Shown here one piece after another: positions 1 to 9,066 of a stretch of DNA of 38,684 bases. Each line of letters begins with the position of its first letter. Positions within the stretch are counted from its first letter, which is position 1. The stretch is from CAZEDU01 sp964511185. GTDB lineage: Bacteria; Myxococcota; Myxococcia; Myxococcales; Myxococcaceae. Both the position numbers and the translations under genes were made by a program. The stretch lies in the NCBI GenBank assembly GCA_964511185.1, contig CAZEDU010000038.1, positions 1 through 38,684 on the forward strand, read 5' to 3'. The notes below the pieces were generated by a model. That model was not told the DNA's origin and searched no databases. It worked only from the letters and a program-made list of their open reading frames with translations.

Positions 1-57
1 GCCTACCGCCTGCTGCCAACACCTCGCGGTTTGTCGGTTTGTTCTTCTTCGACTTAG

Positions 58-276
58 GGCTACCGGGTCGCCTCGCTCGTCTCGGGGCATGAACTCAAGA
101 CGCCGTTCGGCTCGTACCGGCGCGCCGAGGGACAAGATGGCGGCAAGCTCGTCATCGAAGAGCGCTACCGGCTGGGTATGGCGCGCATCGCACCAAAGGC
201 CTACGAGGCGCTCACCCAGTTCGCCGGCGAGGTCGACTTGATTCAGAACCGCGAGCTCACCGCCGAGAAGCGGTAG
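58..276 (+). pseudogene. C-terminal remnant of a DUF3857/DUF3858 transglutaminase-type protein
   Basis: The frame ending at the TAG at 274-276 reads GYRVASLVSGHELKTPFGSY onward and finishes IQNRELTAEKR. This resembles the last ~70 residues of large myxobacterial proteins with a DUF3857 domain, a transglutaminase core and a C-terminal DUF3858 domain: a 'spFGsy' step, a long strand, then a 'Y..l..F..evD.iq.rel' helix. An in-frame TAG lies at 55-57, and bases 1-57 do not read as the same protein in this frame. It is therefore either a truncated pseudogene, a frameshift, or a misassembled contig end. No start codon is assignable. Family assignment is from motif memory only. Confidence 0.45.
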
Positions 277-301
277 CGTCCGGCTGAGGGAGTCGAAGGT
301 G

Positions 302-577
302 CTACGGCTTCGGCTTGCGCACCGCCAGCTCGCCGGCCTTCATCGCGACGCTGCTCATCCCTCGCAAGAACGCTCGGCCGCTCGCTTGGTCGAGGCTCTT
401 GACGTAGGTCACGGCAGCAAAGGGCTTTCCGAACAGGCTCGGCGTCGAAGGGGCCTTGGCGAACGAGCGCATCGGGCGCGCCATCGGGGTAGCGCTGGTG
501 CGTGGGGGCTGCGGCTTGGCGAATCCTGGCACCCGGTAGGCAGCCGACCTCAGGCCGGAAAACAGTGAGAAACCCAT
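302..577 (-). CDS. Small basic protein of unknown function (91 aa)
   Basis: I do not recognise this protein. It starts MGFSLFSGLRS, is rich in Lys, Arg, Pro and Ala, has no clear signal peptide or membrane segment, and ends in a basic VRKPKP tail. Codon third positions are strongly G/C, as in the neighbours, which supports a real gene. The ATG at 575-577 is preferred because a GAGGAG ribosome binding site sits 5 nt upstream. A GTG two codons earlier (581-583) would overlap that site. It lies downstream of and co-directional with the lytic transglycosylase gene, separated by 84 bp that contain a perfect inverted repeat. An overlapping plus-strand frame in the same place has no ribosome binding site. 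Confidence 0.55.
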   Translation of the reverse strand: MGFSLFSGLRSAAYRVPGFAKPQPPRTSATPMARPMRSFAKAPSTPSLFGKPFAAVTYVKSLDQASGRAFLRGMSSVAMKAGELAVRKPKP

Positions 578-615
578 GGTCACTCCTCGGGCAGGTCACG
601 AGCCTCGGCCTGCCT

Positions 616-638
616 GATAACTGAACACAGCAGTTATC
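616..638. promoter_or_regulatory. Perfect 8-bp inverted repeat, 7-nt loop
   Basis: GATAACTG (616-623) and CAGTTATC (631-638) are exact reverse complements around AACACAG. The element sits 24 bp beyond the stop codon of the minus-strand transglycosylase gene and about 40 bp before the start of the small minus-strand gene at 577. No T-tract follows on the minus strand, so a classical rho-independent terminator is not well supported. An operator for the small gene or an RNA 3' end hairpin are both possible. It is AT-rich compared with the surrounding DNA. Confidence 0.5.
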
Positions 639-661
639 GGCCGGCCCTGAAGAAGGGTTGC

Positions 662-2788
662 CTAGCTCGCCGAGCGCGCGCCGCGCTGGGTGAGCAGCTC
701 GTACATCCCGTAGCCGGCGAGCACGCGCTTGACGTAGCGCCGCGTCTCCGCGACGGGAATCTCCTCGACCCACACGTCGAGCTCGCCCGCCTCGGCGACG
801 CCCCAGCGGTCCACCCGGCCCGCGCCGGCGTTGTACGCGGCGATCGCGCGGGCGGGGTCGTTTCCATACCGGGTGAGCAGCTGTCCCAAATAGACCGCGC
901 CCAGCTTGAGGGCGAGCTTGGGCTCGTGGAGCGCCGACTCGCGGTGCAGCGGCGTGCCGAGCCGACGCGCCACCTCGCGCGCGGTGGCGGGCATCAGCTG
1001 GGTGAGCCCCACCGCGCCCGCGCCCGAGCGCGCCTTGGGGTTGAACGCGCTCTCTTCGCGCACCAGCGCCTGAAGGAGGCGCGGGCTGATGCCGGCCTGG
1101 CGCGCGGCGCCCTCCACCTCGCGGCGGTAGGTCAGCGGGAAGGCCAGCTCGAAGAGCGCGGCGTTCTCGCGGCCCACGCCGAAGTCGACCGCGTCGATGG
1201 CGTCACGCGCGAGCGCACGCGCGGTCTTCGCCTGGCCCAGCTTCACCAACGCGTCGATGACCAGCCTCAGCTCGTCGCGCGAGAGCGGCTCTTCGCCGGC
1301 GCGCGCGAACTCGGCGGCGGCCTCCGGCATCTTCAGGCGGTACAGCTCGAGCGCGGCCATGAAGTGGGGCCGCTCCATCGGGGTCGGCTCCTGCTCGGCC
1401 GGGCGCTCGACTTGGCCCAACGCCGCGGCCGCCTCCCCGGTGGCGACCGGCAGCCGGTGGCGCGCGAGGAAGCCGTAGAACGTCGTCGGGTGGCGCACCG
1501 AGACCAGGAGGAACAGCTCGGCGGCCTCGCTCGCCCGGCCCGCCTTGTCGAGCGTGCGCGCCCGCCAGTAGCGCGCGCGGGCCAGGCTGTCGTTGTCGCG
1601 CGCCAGGTCCTGCGCGCGGTCGATCGCGGCGAGCGCGTCGTCGTGCGCACCTTGCTTGAAGAGCGCGAAGAAGTGGCGAAACGCGCCTTCCGCCGCGTAG
1701 TCGCCGTTGGGGTACTGCGCGGTCAGCGTCGACAGGTGCTCCAGCGCCCGAGAGGTGGATCCCGCGTCGGCCTCGAGGTCGGCGGCGAAGAAGAGCGCGT
1801 CGTCGGCCAGAGCGTGGGTGGGGTGACGCTCGATCAACGACTCGTACGTGGCGACCGCCGCGGGATCTTTCGAAATCGACTCGGACGAGCCGAGCACGTA
1901 GAGCACCTTGGGCGAGAGCTCCCGGTCGGGGCACAGCTTCGCCACCGGACGGAGCACTTCCATCACCCGCGCGTGCTGGCGCATCTTCCACAGCGCCTTG
2001 CCGTACGCGTACCCGGCGCGGCACGCCGCGGCCTCGGGCAGCTTGGTCTTCTTCTGAATGCGCTCGACGAGGCGCATCGCCTCGTGGTGGCGGTGCAGGT
2101 CCACCAGGCTCTCGGCCCGGACCACCTGCGCCTCGAGCGAGGCCTTCTTGGTGAGCTTCTTCTCCGCCTTCGCCGCGAAGCGCGAGGTCGGGTACACCGC
2201 CCACACCGTCACCAGCGCGTCGCGCGCGCGGGCCTTCTCCCCCGCCGCTTCCCAGTGGCCGGCCGATTTGTAGAGCGCCTCCGCGCGCACGGAGCGGTCC
2301 ACCTCGGCTTCGCTCAGCGCGAGCTCGGTCAACGCCATCGCCGCCTCGGCGTGCTCCCCGCGGCGCCCGAGCACGTCGGCGAGCGCCCAGCGCGCCGCCA
2401 CGAACACGGTGGAGGTGGGCGGCACCATCGCCAGCGCGCGGGCCGCCTCTTCCAGCCGCGCCGTGCGGGCGTAGGCGAGGCCGGCGCCGTACGCGGCCCT
2501 GTCCTTCAGCGGATACCCGTCTTCCCGCGCCACCGCCTCGAGCGCCTCGGCCGCGACCGCGGGCTGGCCCGAGCGCAGCGCCGAGATGCCACGCATGAAG
2601 CGCACCGCCGGGGCCTCGACCTCGGAGGCCGGGCCCAACAGCGCCAAAGCCCTGGCGTATTGTCGGCGCTCGAACGCCGCCTGGGCCTTCTCGAGGCGAC
2701 GGTCCGGGGCTGGAGCTTCGGCCCAGGCCGGCGCGGCGGCCGCCAGGAAGAGGACGGTGGTAAAGAGCGTTGGGAGAGGTCGCACCAT
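662..2788 (-). CDS. Soluble lytic murein transglycosylase with TPR-like repeats
   Basis: Predicted periplasmic enzyme that cleaves the MurNAc-GlcNAc bond of peptidoglycan, leaving 1,6-anhydro ends. The 708-aa protein has a Sec signal peptide (hydrophobic VLFLAAAAPAWA, about residues 10-22), then some 500 residues of helical TPR/Slt70-like superhelix, then a C-terminal SLT domain from about residue 571. The domain shows ALVREESAFNPKA (catalytic Glu about 579), GAVGLTQLMPATA and IAAYNAGAGRVDRW, the three standard SLT motifs. The chosen ATG (2786-2788) places the signal peptide at the N-terminus; a start 23 codons earlier would put Gly/Arg-rich sequence before it. It is transcribed divergently from exbB. 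Identity as an SLT-family enzyme is secure; the exact subfamily is not. Confidence 0.9.
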   Translation of the reverse strand: MVRPLPTLFTTVLFLAAAAPAWAEAPAPDRRLEKAQAAFERRQYARALALLGPASEVEAPAVRFMRGISALRSGQPAVAAEALEAVAREDGYPLKDRAAYGAGLAYARTARLEEAARALAMVPPTSTVFVAARWALADVLGRRGEHAEAAMALTELALSEAEVDRSVRAEALYKSAGHWEAAGEKARARDALVTVWAVYPTSRFAAKAEKKLTKKASLEAQVVRAESLVDLHRHHEAMRLVERIQKKTKLPEAAACRAGYAYGKALWKMRQHARVMEVLRPVAKLCPDRELSPKVLYVLGSSESISKDPAAVATYESLIERHPTHALADDALFFAADLEADAGSTSRALEHLSTLTAQYPNGDYAAEGAFRHFFALFKQGAHDDALAAIDRAQDLARDNDSLARARYWRARTLDKAGRASEAAELFLLVSVRHPTTFYGFLARHRLPVATGEAAAALGQVERPAEQEPTPMERPHFMAALELYRLKMPEAAAEFARAGEEPLSRDELRLVIDALVKLGQAKTARALARDAIDAVDFGVGRENAALFELAFPLTYRREVEGAARQAGISPRLLQALVREESAFNPKARSGAGAVGLTQLMPATAREVARRLGTPLHRESALHEPKLALKLGAVYLGQLLTRYGNDPARAIAAYNAGAGRVDRWGVAEAGELDVWVEEIPVAETRRYVKRVLAGYGMYELLTQRGARSAS

Positions 2789-2804
2789 TCCACACGTCAG
2801 AGCA

Positions 2805-2842
2805 ACCCATGTGCCCAAGCCCCGCCCGCGGCCACCCATGTG
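2805..2842. repeat. Two direct copies of ACCCATGTG in a divergent promoter region
   Basis: The 9-mer occurs at 2805-2813 and 2834-2842, 29 bp apart (start to start), close to three helical turns. It lies in the 237-bp gap between the divergent transglycosylase and exbB genes. The spacing would suit a regulator binding on one DNA face, but no regulator is identifiable. Confidence 0.25.
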
Positions 2843-2957
2843 TGCAAACACCTGCAACCGTGGCGCTTCCGCCGGGAGCGGATGCGCGGAAGGTGGAGCA
2901 CCGGCGCACCGGTGGAGCGCAGCCGCCTACCCAGCGGCCAAACCACCCGAGAAACGT

Positions 2958-2986
2958 TTGACTTTGTGCATCGCGGCGCGAATTGA
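2958..2986 (+). promoter_or_regulatory. Possible sigma-70 promoter for exbB-exbD-tonB
   Basis: TTGACT at 2958-2963 matches the -35 consensus at five of six positions. After 17 bp, AATTGA at 2981-2986 is a weak -10 candidate, about 40 bp before the exbB ATG. This is the most AT-rich stretch in the divergent intergenic region. No Fur-box-like palindrome was seen. Confidence 0.3.
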
Positions 2987-3025
2987 TCCGCGCCTCATTC
3001 CCCGCCGTCCGGGCTTTCCATCGCT

Positions 3026-3721
3026 ATGAACTTCCTTCTCTTCGCCCAGATGACCTCCGAGCATCAGGGCTGGCTCACCACGAAGCTGCTCGGCGTGACG
3101 CTCTCGAGCGCGGAGTGGGTGCTCTGGCTCTTGTGCATTCTCTCCGTCATCTCCATCGCCGTGATTCTGGAGCGGCTCGTCTACTTCATGGGTCACCGGC
3201 TGCCCGACTCCGAAGCGCTCGCGGCGCGGCTGGCGCGCGGAGATTTGGACGGCGTGCGAAAGGACATCGACGGCAAGCGCGGCATGGAGGCGGCGGTGAT
3301 TCGCGACGCGCTGGCCAGCATCGACAAAGGCCCCGACAGCGTGGAGCAGGTCATCGCCGCGACGGTCTCGCGCGAGCGGCCGCAGTACGAGCGCTTCCTC
3401 TCGTACCTGGGCACGCTCGGCGCCAACGCGCCGTTCGTCGGGCTGTTCGGCACCGTCTTGGGCATCATCAAGGCCTTCCACGACCTGGGTCAGGTGACGG
3501 TGAAGGGCTCGACCGTCCAACAGACGGTGATGGCCGGCATCTCCGAGGCGCTGGTGGCGACGGCGGTGGGCCTGGCGGTCGCCATCCCCGCGGTGGTCGC
3601 CTACAACGCGTTCACGCGAAACTTAAAGACCATCACCGCGCGGACGAACGCCCTGGGCCACGCGCTGGTCGGCTACCTGAAGGGCGAGGGCGAGCGTCCC
3701 GCCGTTCGCAAGGTGAGCTGA
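3026..3721 (+). CDS. exbB: MotA/TolQ/ExbB proton channel family protein
   Basis: Inner-membrane channel subunit that, with ExbD, uses the proton gradient to energise TonB (or Tol). The 231-aa protein has a first membrane helix at about residues 28-48 (WVLWLLCILSVISIAVILER), a cytoplasmic segment of about 85 residues, then the family core. That core includes LGTLGANAPFVGLFGTVLGI and, from about residue 173, a Gly/Ala-rich last helix (SEALVATAVGLAVAIPAVVA), the two conserved pore helices. Its stop codon overlaps the next start by one base (TGATG), so translation is probably coupled to the ExbD-like gene. The tonB gene in the same cluster favours ExbB over TolQ. No clear ribosome binding site precedes the ATG. 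Confidence 0.9.
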   Translation: MNFLLFAQMTSEHQGWLTTKLLGVTLSSAEWVLWLLCILSVISIAVILERLVYFMGHRLPDSEALAARLARGDLDGVRKDIDGKRGMEAAVIRDALASIDKGPDSVEQVIAATVSRERPQYERFLSYLGTLGANAPFVGLFGTVLGIIKAFHDLGQVTVKGSTVQQTVMAGISEALVATAVGLAVAIPAVVAYNAFTRNLKTITARTNALGHALVGYLKGEGERPAVRKVS

Positions 3722-4149
3722 TGGCGGCCGGCACACAAGACAACGACGAAGAGATCACCGGCATCAACGTCACGCCGCTGGTCGACATCGTGCTCGTGCT
3801 GCTCATCATCTTCATGGTGACGGCGAACTTCATCGTGCGCGAGACGGTGGAGGTCGACCTGCCGCGCGCCGCGCACGGCGGCGAGACGGTGCAGGGGTTG
3901 ATCAACGTGGTGATGGACAAGGAGCAGAAGCTCTTCTTCGACGGGGCCGAGGTCTCGGAGGACGAGCTGAAGCGCAAGGTCACCGAGCAGCTCGCGAAGG
4001 ACCCCGAGACGCGCGCGGTCATCTCGGCGGATCAGTCGCTCCACTACGGCCGGGTGATGCGGCTCATCGACGTGGTGAAGGGCCAAGGCATCGCGAAGTT
4101 CGCGCTCAACATCCAGAAAGACGCCGCGCCCGCGTCGCCCACGCCGTAG
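3721..4149 (+). CDS. exbD: Biopolymer transporter ExbD/TolR family protein
   Basis: Partner of ExbB in the proton-driven TonB motor. The 142-aa protein has a short cytoplasmic N-terminus, one membrane helix at about residues 18-38 and a periplasmic domain. INVTPLVDIVLVLLIIFMV carries the invariant Asp (residue 22) that corresponds to the proton-binding Asp25 of E. coli ExbD. The periplasmic part contains 'VISADQSLHYGRVMRLIDVVK', trimmed here to its key residues D, Y and the 'vmrlID' helix typical of the family. The ATG overlaps the exbB stop by one base. A C-terminal Ala/Pro tail ends 12 bp before tonB. Confidence 0.9.
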   Translation: MAAGTQDNDEEITGINVTPLVDIVLVLLIIFMVTANFIVRETVEVDLPRAAHGGETVQGLINVVMDKEQKLFFDGAEVSEDELKRKVTEQLAKDPETRAVISADQSLHYGRVMRLIDVVKGQGIAKFALNIQKDAAPASPTP

Positions 4150-4161
4150 CGCTTTGCCGTC

Positions 4162-4926
4162 ATGGCCTCTTCGACGCTCGACAGCGGCGTGCCCAAGCCC
4201 AGCTCGACCCTGTGGTTGTGGGGCATGCTGGCGCTGTCGTTCGGCGCGCACGCGCTGGGCATCTTGCTGCTCGAGGCCAAGCCCATCGGCGGCGAGACGA
4301 ACAAGCCGGTGGAGCTGGTGATGTTCGAGGTGGAGCCCCCCAGGCCGCCACCTCTGCCCGAGCCGCCGAAGCCGGTGCCCGCGCCGGTGAAGCCGCCGCC
4401 CATCAAGGTCGCGTCCTCCGAGAAGCCGCCGCCGCCGAGCGACGCGCCGCCCCCGCCCAACGACGCGCCGCCGCCCGAGACGCCGTCCAAGCCGGTGCCG
4501 CTGGTGGTGGGCATCTCGATGTCGTCGACCACGTCGGCGGGGAGCTTCGCCGCGCCGGTGGGAAACACCGTGTACGGCAAGACCGAGAAGCAGGCGCAGG
4601 ACCCCAGCCAGGTGAAGGCATACCAGGCGCCGAACTACCGCCCGGTGGCGCAGGTCGACCTGCCGCCCGAGTGCCCGACCGACATCGAGCGGCCGCCGTA
4701 CCCCGACGAGGCGCGGCGGGCCGGCATCGAAGGGCAAGTGCTGCTCAACGTGGTGGTCGACGATGCGGGGCAGGTGCTCGACGTGAAGGTGATTCGCGGC
4801 ATCGGCTACGGGCTCGACGAGACCGCGCGCACCGCGCTCAAGCGCATCCGCTGCAAGCCTGCGAAGAAGGACGGCACCGCGGTCGCGACCACCATCCCGT
4901 GGACCTTCACCTTCACCCTCGACTGA
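4162..4926 (+). CDS. tonB: Energy transducer TonB
   Basis: Links the ExbB/ExbD motor to outer-membrane receptors. The 254-aa protein has a short cytoplasmic N-terminus and a membrane helix at about residues 17-37 holding the conserved SxxxH pair (Ser26, His30) that contacts ExbD. A long Pro-rich periplasmic spacer (about 58-115, with PPRPPPLPEPPKPVP) and a C-terminal TonB domain at about 165-254 follow. The domain has PPYPDEARRAGIEGQVLLNV and ends with IPWTFTFTLD. Cys residues at 'PPECPTD' and 'KRIRCKPAKK' inside it could form a disulfide; this pattern is frequent in myxobacterial TonB-like proteins. It is the third gene of the exbB-exbD-tonB cluster. The only receptor in the window is at 25805. 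Confidence 0.9.
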   Translation: MASSTLDSGVPKPSSTLWLWGMLALSFGAHALGILLLEAKPIGGETNKPVELVMFEVEPPRPPPLPEPPKPVPAPVKPPPIKVASSEKPPPPSDAPPPPNDAPPPETPSKPVPLVVGISMSSTTSAGSFAAPVGNTVYGKTEKQAQDPSQVKAYQAPNYRPVAQVDLPPECPTDIERPPYPDEARRAGIEGQVLLNVVVDDAGQVLDVKVIRGIGYGLDETARTALKRIRCKPAKKDGTAVATTIPWTFTFTLD

Positions 4927-4952
4927 ACCCCTGTGGGGACTGTCCCCGGTTC
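4925..4952. repeat. Nested hairpin with GGGGACTGTCCCC core after tonB
   Basis: GGGGA (4935-4939) and TCCCC (4943-4947) form a 5-bp stem with a CTG loop. This is enclosed by GAACC (4925-4929) pairing with GGTTC (4948-4952). It starts at the tonB stop codon. It could act as a transcript-end hairpin between tonB and the sugar locus. The core resembles REP-type palindromes that are dispersed in many bacterial genomes. Only this copy was noticed in the window. Confidence 0.45.
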
Positions 4953-4994
4953 GCCCAAGTCCCGATCCTTCTCACCCGTGCTAAGCGCCTGCCC

Positions 4995-6272
4995 ATGCTG
5001 AACCCCGCCACCGCCCGCATCGACTCCCTCCGGTTCCAAGTCGAGCGCCTCTACGACGCCAACCGCCAAGTCGGCACCGCTTCTTGGTGCGGTCACGACT
5101 ACGACTTCGTCTGTCCCTCGACCGGGACGTACCCGTTCCAGTGGTTTTGGGACTCGTGTTTCCACGCCATCGTGTTGAGCCGCTTCGACGTTCGGCGCGC
5201 GGAGGTGGAGCTCCAGTCGTTGATGCGCAACCAGCAGCCCGACGGCTTCGTCGCGCACGTCACCTTCTGGCAGCGAGAGAAGTACGAAGCGCTCCTGAAG
5301 AACTACTGCATCCTCTACCGGACCCCGTACCTGTCCGACTGCATTCAGCCGCCGGTGCTCGCGCACGCGTTCGACGCCGTCGCGCAGCGCGGCGGGAGCG
5401 CGGCGTTCGTCTCCGAGATGCTCCCCAAGGTGTGCGCGTACTTCGACTGGCTCGATCAGGTGCGCGATCCGGATCAGGACGGGCTCATCGCCGTGCTCTT
5501 GCCCGACGAGACCGGGCTCGACCACACGCCCAAGTTCGACCACTACTACCTGGAGCGGCAAGAGCCGACCATCGCGCACTACGACCAGGGCTGGGAGAAC
5601 GTCGCGGCGCGCTACCGCGAGGTGGGCCAAGACCCGAAGAGGATGTTCGCGCTCGACAAGTTCATCGTCGAGGACACGATGATGAACGCGCTGTACGCCG
5701 AAGGGCAGCGGCTCTTGTCGCTGCACTTGAAGAAGGCCGGCCAGCACGCGCGCGCCGAGGTGTTCGCCGCGCGGGCGCGCCGAAGCCGCGACGCGCTGGT
5801 GAGCAAGTGCTTCGACCCCGATCGCGGCCTCTTCTTCGACCTGGCCGGGGCGCGCGAAGCGCCGCTCCAGGTGAGCACGTTCACCTCGCTATGTCCCTTG
5901 CTGCTCGGAGACCTGCCGACGCCACAGGTGGACGCCCTGGTTCGTCACCTGGAATCCGCGGACTACGCGCTGCCCTTCCCGGTGCCGACGGTCGCGCGCG
6001 GCGAGCCGACGTTTCAAGCCGAGCCGGTGGGCACGCGGTTGCTCTGGCGCGGCCCTTCGTGGATCAACTCGAACTGGCTGATCTGCCAGGGGCTGTACCT
6101 GCACGGCTTCAAGAAGCTGGCGGATCAGCTCGCCGACGCGTCGGCGGCGCTGGTCGAGAAGGGCGGGTTCCGCGAGTACTACAACCCGTACACCGGCGAA
6201 GGTTACGGCGCGCAGTCGTTCTCCTGGTCGGCGCTCGTGCTCGACCTGTTGATTCGCCGCGAAGAAGGCTAG
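4995..6272 (+). CDS. MGH1/GH63-type glycoside hydrolase, cytoplasmic
   Basis: The 425-aa protein reads as a single (alpha/alpha)6-barrel glycosidase of the MGH1/GH63 group, which includes mannosylglycerate and glucosylglycerate hydrolases of about this length, and resembles debranching and trehalase enzymes. Diagnostic segments are FQWFWDSCFHAIV (residues 48-60), LLPDETGLDHTPKFD (168-182), WRGPSWINSNWLI (351-363) and FREYYNPYTGEGYG (392-405). By analogy with GH63 hydrolases, Asp171 is a candidate general acid and Glu394 a candidate base (inference). There is no signal peptide. It ends 12 bp before the ABC ATPase gene, so it probably acts on the imported sugar. Start ATG 4995 is the first Met after a non-homologous upstream open frame. 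The substrate cannot be read from sequence. Confidence 0.8.
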   Translation: MLNPATARIDSLRFQVERLYDANRQVGTASWCGHDYDFVCPSTGTYPFQWFWDSCFHAIVLSRFDVRRAEVELQSLMRNQQPDGFVAHVTFWQREKYEALLKNYCILYRTPYLSDCIQPPVLAHAFDAVAQRGGSAAFVSEMLPKVCAYFDWLDQVRDPDQDGLIAVLLPDETGLDHTPKFDHYYLERQEPTIAHYDQGWENVAARYREVGQDPKRMFALDKFIVEDTMMNALYAEGQRLLSLHLKKAGQHARAEVFAARARRSRDALVSKCFDPDRGLFFDLAGAREAPLQVSTFTSLCPLLLGDLPTPQVDALVRHLESADYALPFPVPTVARGEPTFQAEPVGTRLLWRGPSWINSNWLICQGLYLHGFKKLADQLADASAALVEKGGFREYYNPYTGEGYGAQSFSWSALVLDLLIRREEG

Positions 6273-6284
6273 ACACGCCCGTCC

Positions 6285-7354
<1,070 letters not shown>

Positions 7355-7358
<4 letters not shown>

Positions 7359-8233
7359 GCGCGCGCGCCGAGGTGACGTCGTTCTTCAAGCGGCACGCCG
7401 TGGACGTTGCGCTCGTCGCGCCGCTGCTCTTGTTCATCCTCGGCTTCACGCTCGCGCCCGTGCTGAGCAGCATCGGCTACAGCTTCACCGACCCGGTCAC
7501 CCAGCACTTCCCGAGCCTGGCGAACTACCGCGCGATGTTCGACCAGACGACCTTCTGGCGCGCGGTGGTGAACACGCTCGTCATCACCTTCGTCGGCCTC
7601 ACCCTCGAGATGCTGGTCGCGCTGCTGCTCGCGCTCAGCCTCGCGCGCAGCTTCAGGGGCCGCGGGCTGGTGCGCTCGCTGTTGCTCTTGCCGATGGGCG
7701 TCCCCAGCCTCGTCGCGGCGGTGGTGATGAGCTACATCTTCTCGCTCTCGGGCTACGCGAACGCGTTCCTCTTGGACGTCGGCCTGCGCGAGGTGCCGGT
7801 GGTGTGGACCGGCGGCGGCTTCACCACGCTCCTCACCGTGGTGTTCGCCGACATGTGGAAGGTGACGCCGCTCGTCACCCTGATGCTGCTCGCGGGGCTG
7901 CAGTCGATTCCGCCCGAGCTCTACGAAGCCGCGGACGTGGACGGCGTCAGCGCGTGGCAGAAGCTCACCCAAATCACCCTGCCGCTCATGCGGCCCGCCA
8001 TCACCATGGCGTTGATCCTCCGCGCCATCGACGCGTTTCGCATCTTCGACCTGACGATGGTGCTCGGCGGCCGCATGACGCCGGTCATCACCACGTTCTC
8101 GTATTACGAGTGGTCGACGTACAACAACCGCTACACCAGCGGCGCCGGCGCCACCGTGCTGCTCTTGATGATCCTCGTGTTCGTCGTCGGCTACCTGAAG
8201 GTGGTCGAAGGCAAGCGGGAGGACCTCGAGTGA
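7355..8233 (+). CDS. Sugar ABC transporter permease, MalF/UgpA-type
   Basis: Inner-membrane permease of the CUT1 importer. The 292-aa protein has about six membrane helices, the first at about residues 17-38 (VDVALVAPLLLFILGFTLAP). The EAA loop that docks on the ATPase is ELYEAADVDGVSAWQKLTQI, from residue 188, followed by TLPLMRPAI. It starts at a GTG inside the ATPase stop (GTGA) and ends in the same way at the next gene, so the three genes are translationally coupled. Shorter than E. coli MalF, it lacks that protein's large periplasmic loop and is closer to UgpA or LacF types. Confidence 0.9.
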
Positions 8234-9066
8234 CGGACACCCGGCCCGACCGCCTCGAGCAGCTCGCCCGGCTCGCCTTCTGGCCGCTCATCGCGCTCGC
8301 GGTGTTCGCGACCGTCTTCCCCGTCTACCTGCTCTTCAAGGTCTCCATCGCCAAGCCGTCGGAGCTGCTCACGCAGAACCCGACCTTCCTGCCGCACCAC
8401 CCGACGCTCCGGCACTGGGAGGCGGTGATGACGGGCGCCGAGCTCTGGCAGCCGCTCTTCAAGAGCCTCACGGTCGCGACCTGCACCGCGCTGTGCGCCG
8501 TGCTCGTCGCCGCGCCCGCGGCCTACGTCATCTCGCGGTTCCCCCGGAAGCTGCGCTACACGACGCTCATCGCGCTGGTGCTGACCAAGATGTTCCCCGA
8601 CGTGCTCATCGCCTTGCCGGTCGCGGTGACCTTCATTCGCTTGGGGCTGCTCGACACGGTGACCGGCCTGGTCCTCGCGCACTTGATTGGGAACCTGCCG
8701 TTCCTCACCTGGATTCTGGTCGGGACGTTCGAGACGGTCCCGCGCGCGCTGGAAGAGGCGGCGAGCATCGACGGCTGCTCGCGCTTGGGCGCGCTGTTCC
8801 GCGTGGTGCTGCCCTCCGCGCTGCCGGGCATCCTCGTGGGCGGGATGTTCGTGTGGCTCAACTCGTGGAACGAGTTCACCTACGCGCTGTACCTGTCCAC
8901 CGCCCAGCGGACGCTGCCGCTGCAGACGTACTTCTTTCATTTGAAGGGCAGCTGGTTCGACTCCGCCGCGTACGCCACGCTGCTCACGATTCCCGTCGTG
9001 CTGGTGACGTTCCTGCTCCAGCGCTACCTGGTCGCGGGGATGATGTCCGGGGCGGTGAAGGGATGA
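8230..9066 (+). CDS. Sugar ABC transporter permease, MalG/UgpE-type
   Basis: Second permease subunit, 278 aa with about six membrane helices. The first helix is about residues 18-37 (WPLIALAVFATVFPVYLLFK). The ATPase-docking EAA loop is ALEEAASIDGCSRLGALFRV (173-192), continuing VLPSALPGI, the standard MalG form. The GTG start at 8230 overlaps the upstream permease stop by 4 bp, and its own stop overlaps the binding-protein ATG by 4 bp. A start further upstream would run through the previous permease in another frame and can be ignored. Confidence 0.9.
   Translation: MTDTRPDRLEQLARLAFWPLIALAVFATVFPVYLLFKVSIAKPSELLTQNPTFLPHHPTLRHWEAVMTGAELWQPLFKSLTVATCTALCAVLVAAPAAYVISRFPRKLRYTTLIALVLTKMFPDVLIALPVAVTFIRLGLLDTVTGLVLAHLIGNLPFLTWILVGTFETVPRALEEAASIDGCSRLGALFRVVLPSALPGILVGGMFVWLNSWNEFTYALYLSTAQRTLPLQTYFFHLKGSWFDSAAYATLLTIPVVLVTFLLQRYLVAGMMSGAVKG

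Noticed and set aside
2789..3025. Fur-box or iron-responsive operator for the exbB-exbD-tonB cluster
   Set aside because: No GATAAT-type palindrome could be found in the region.
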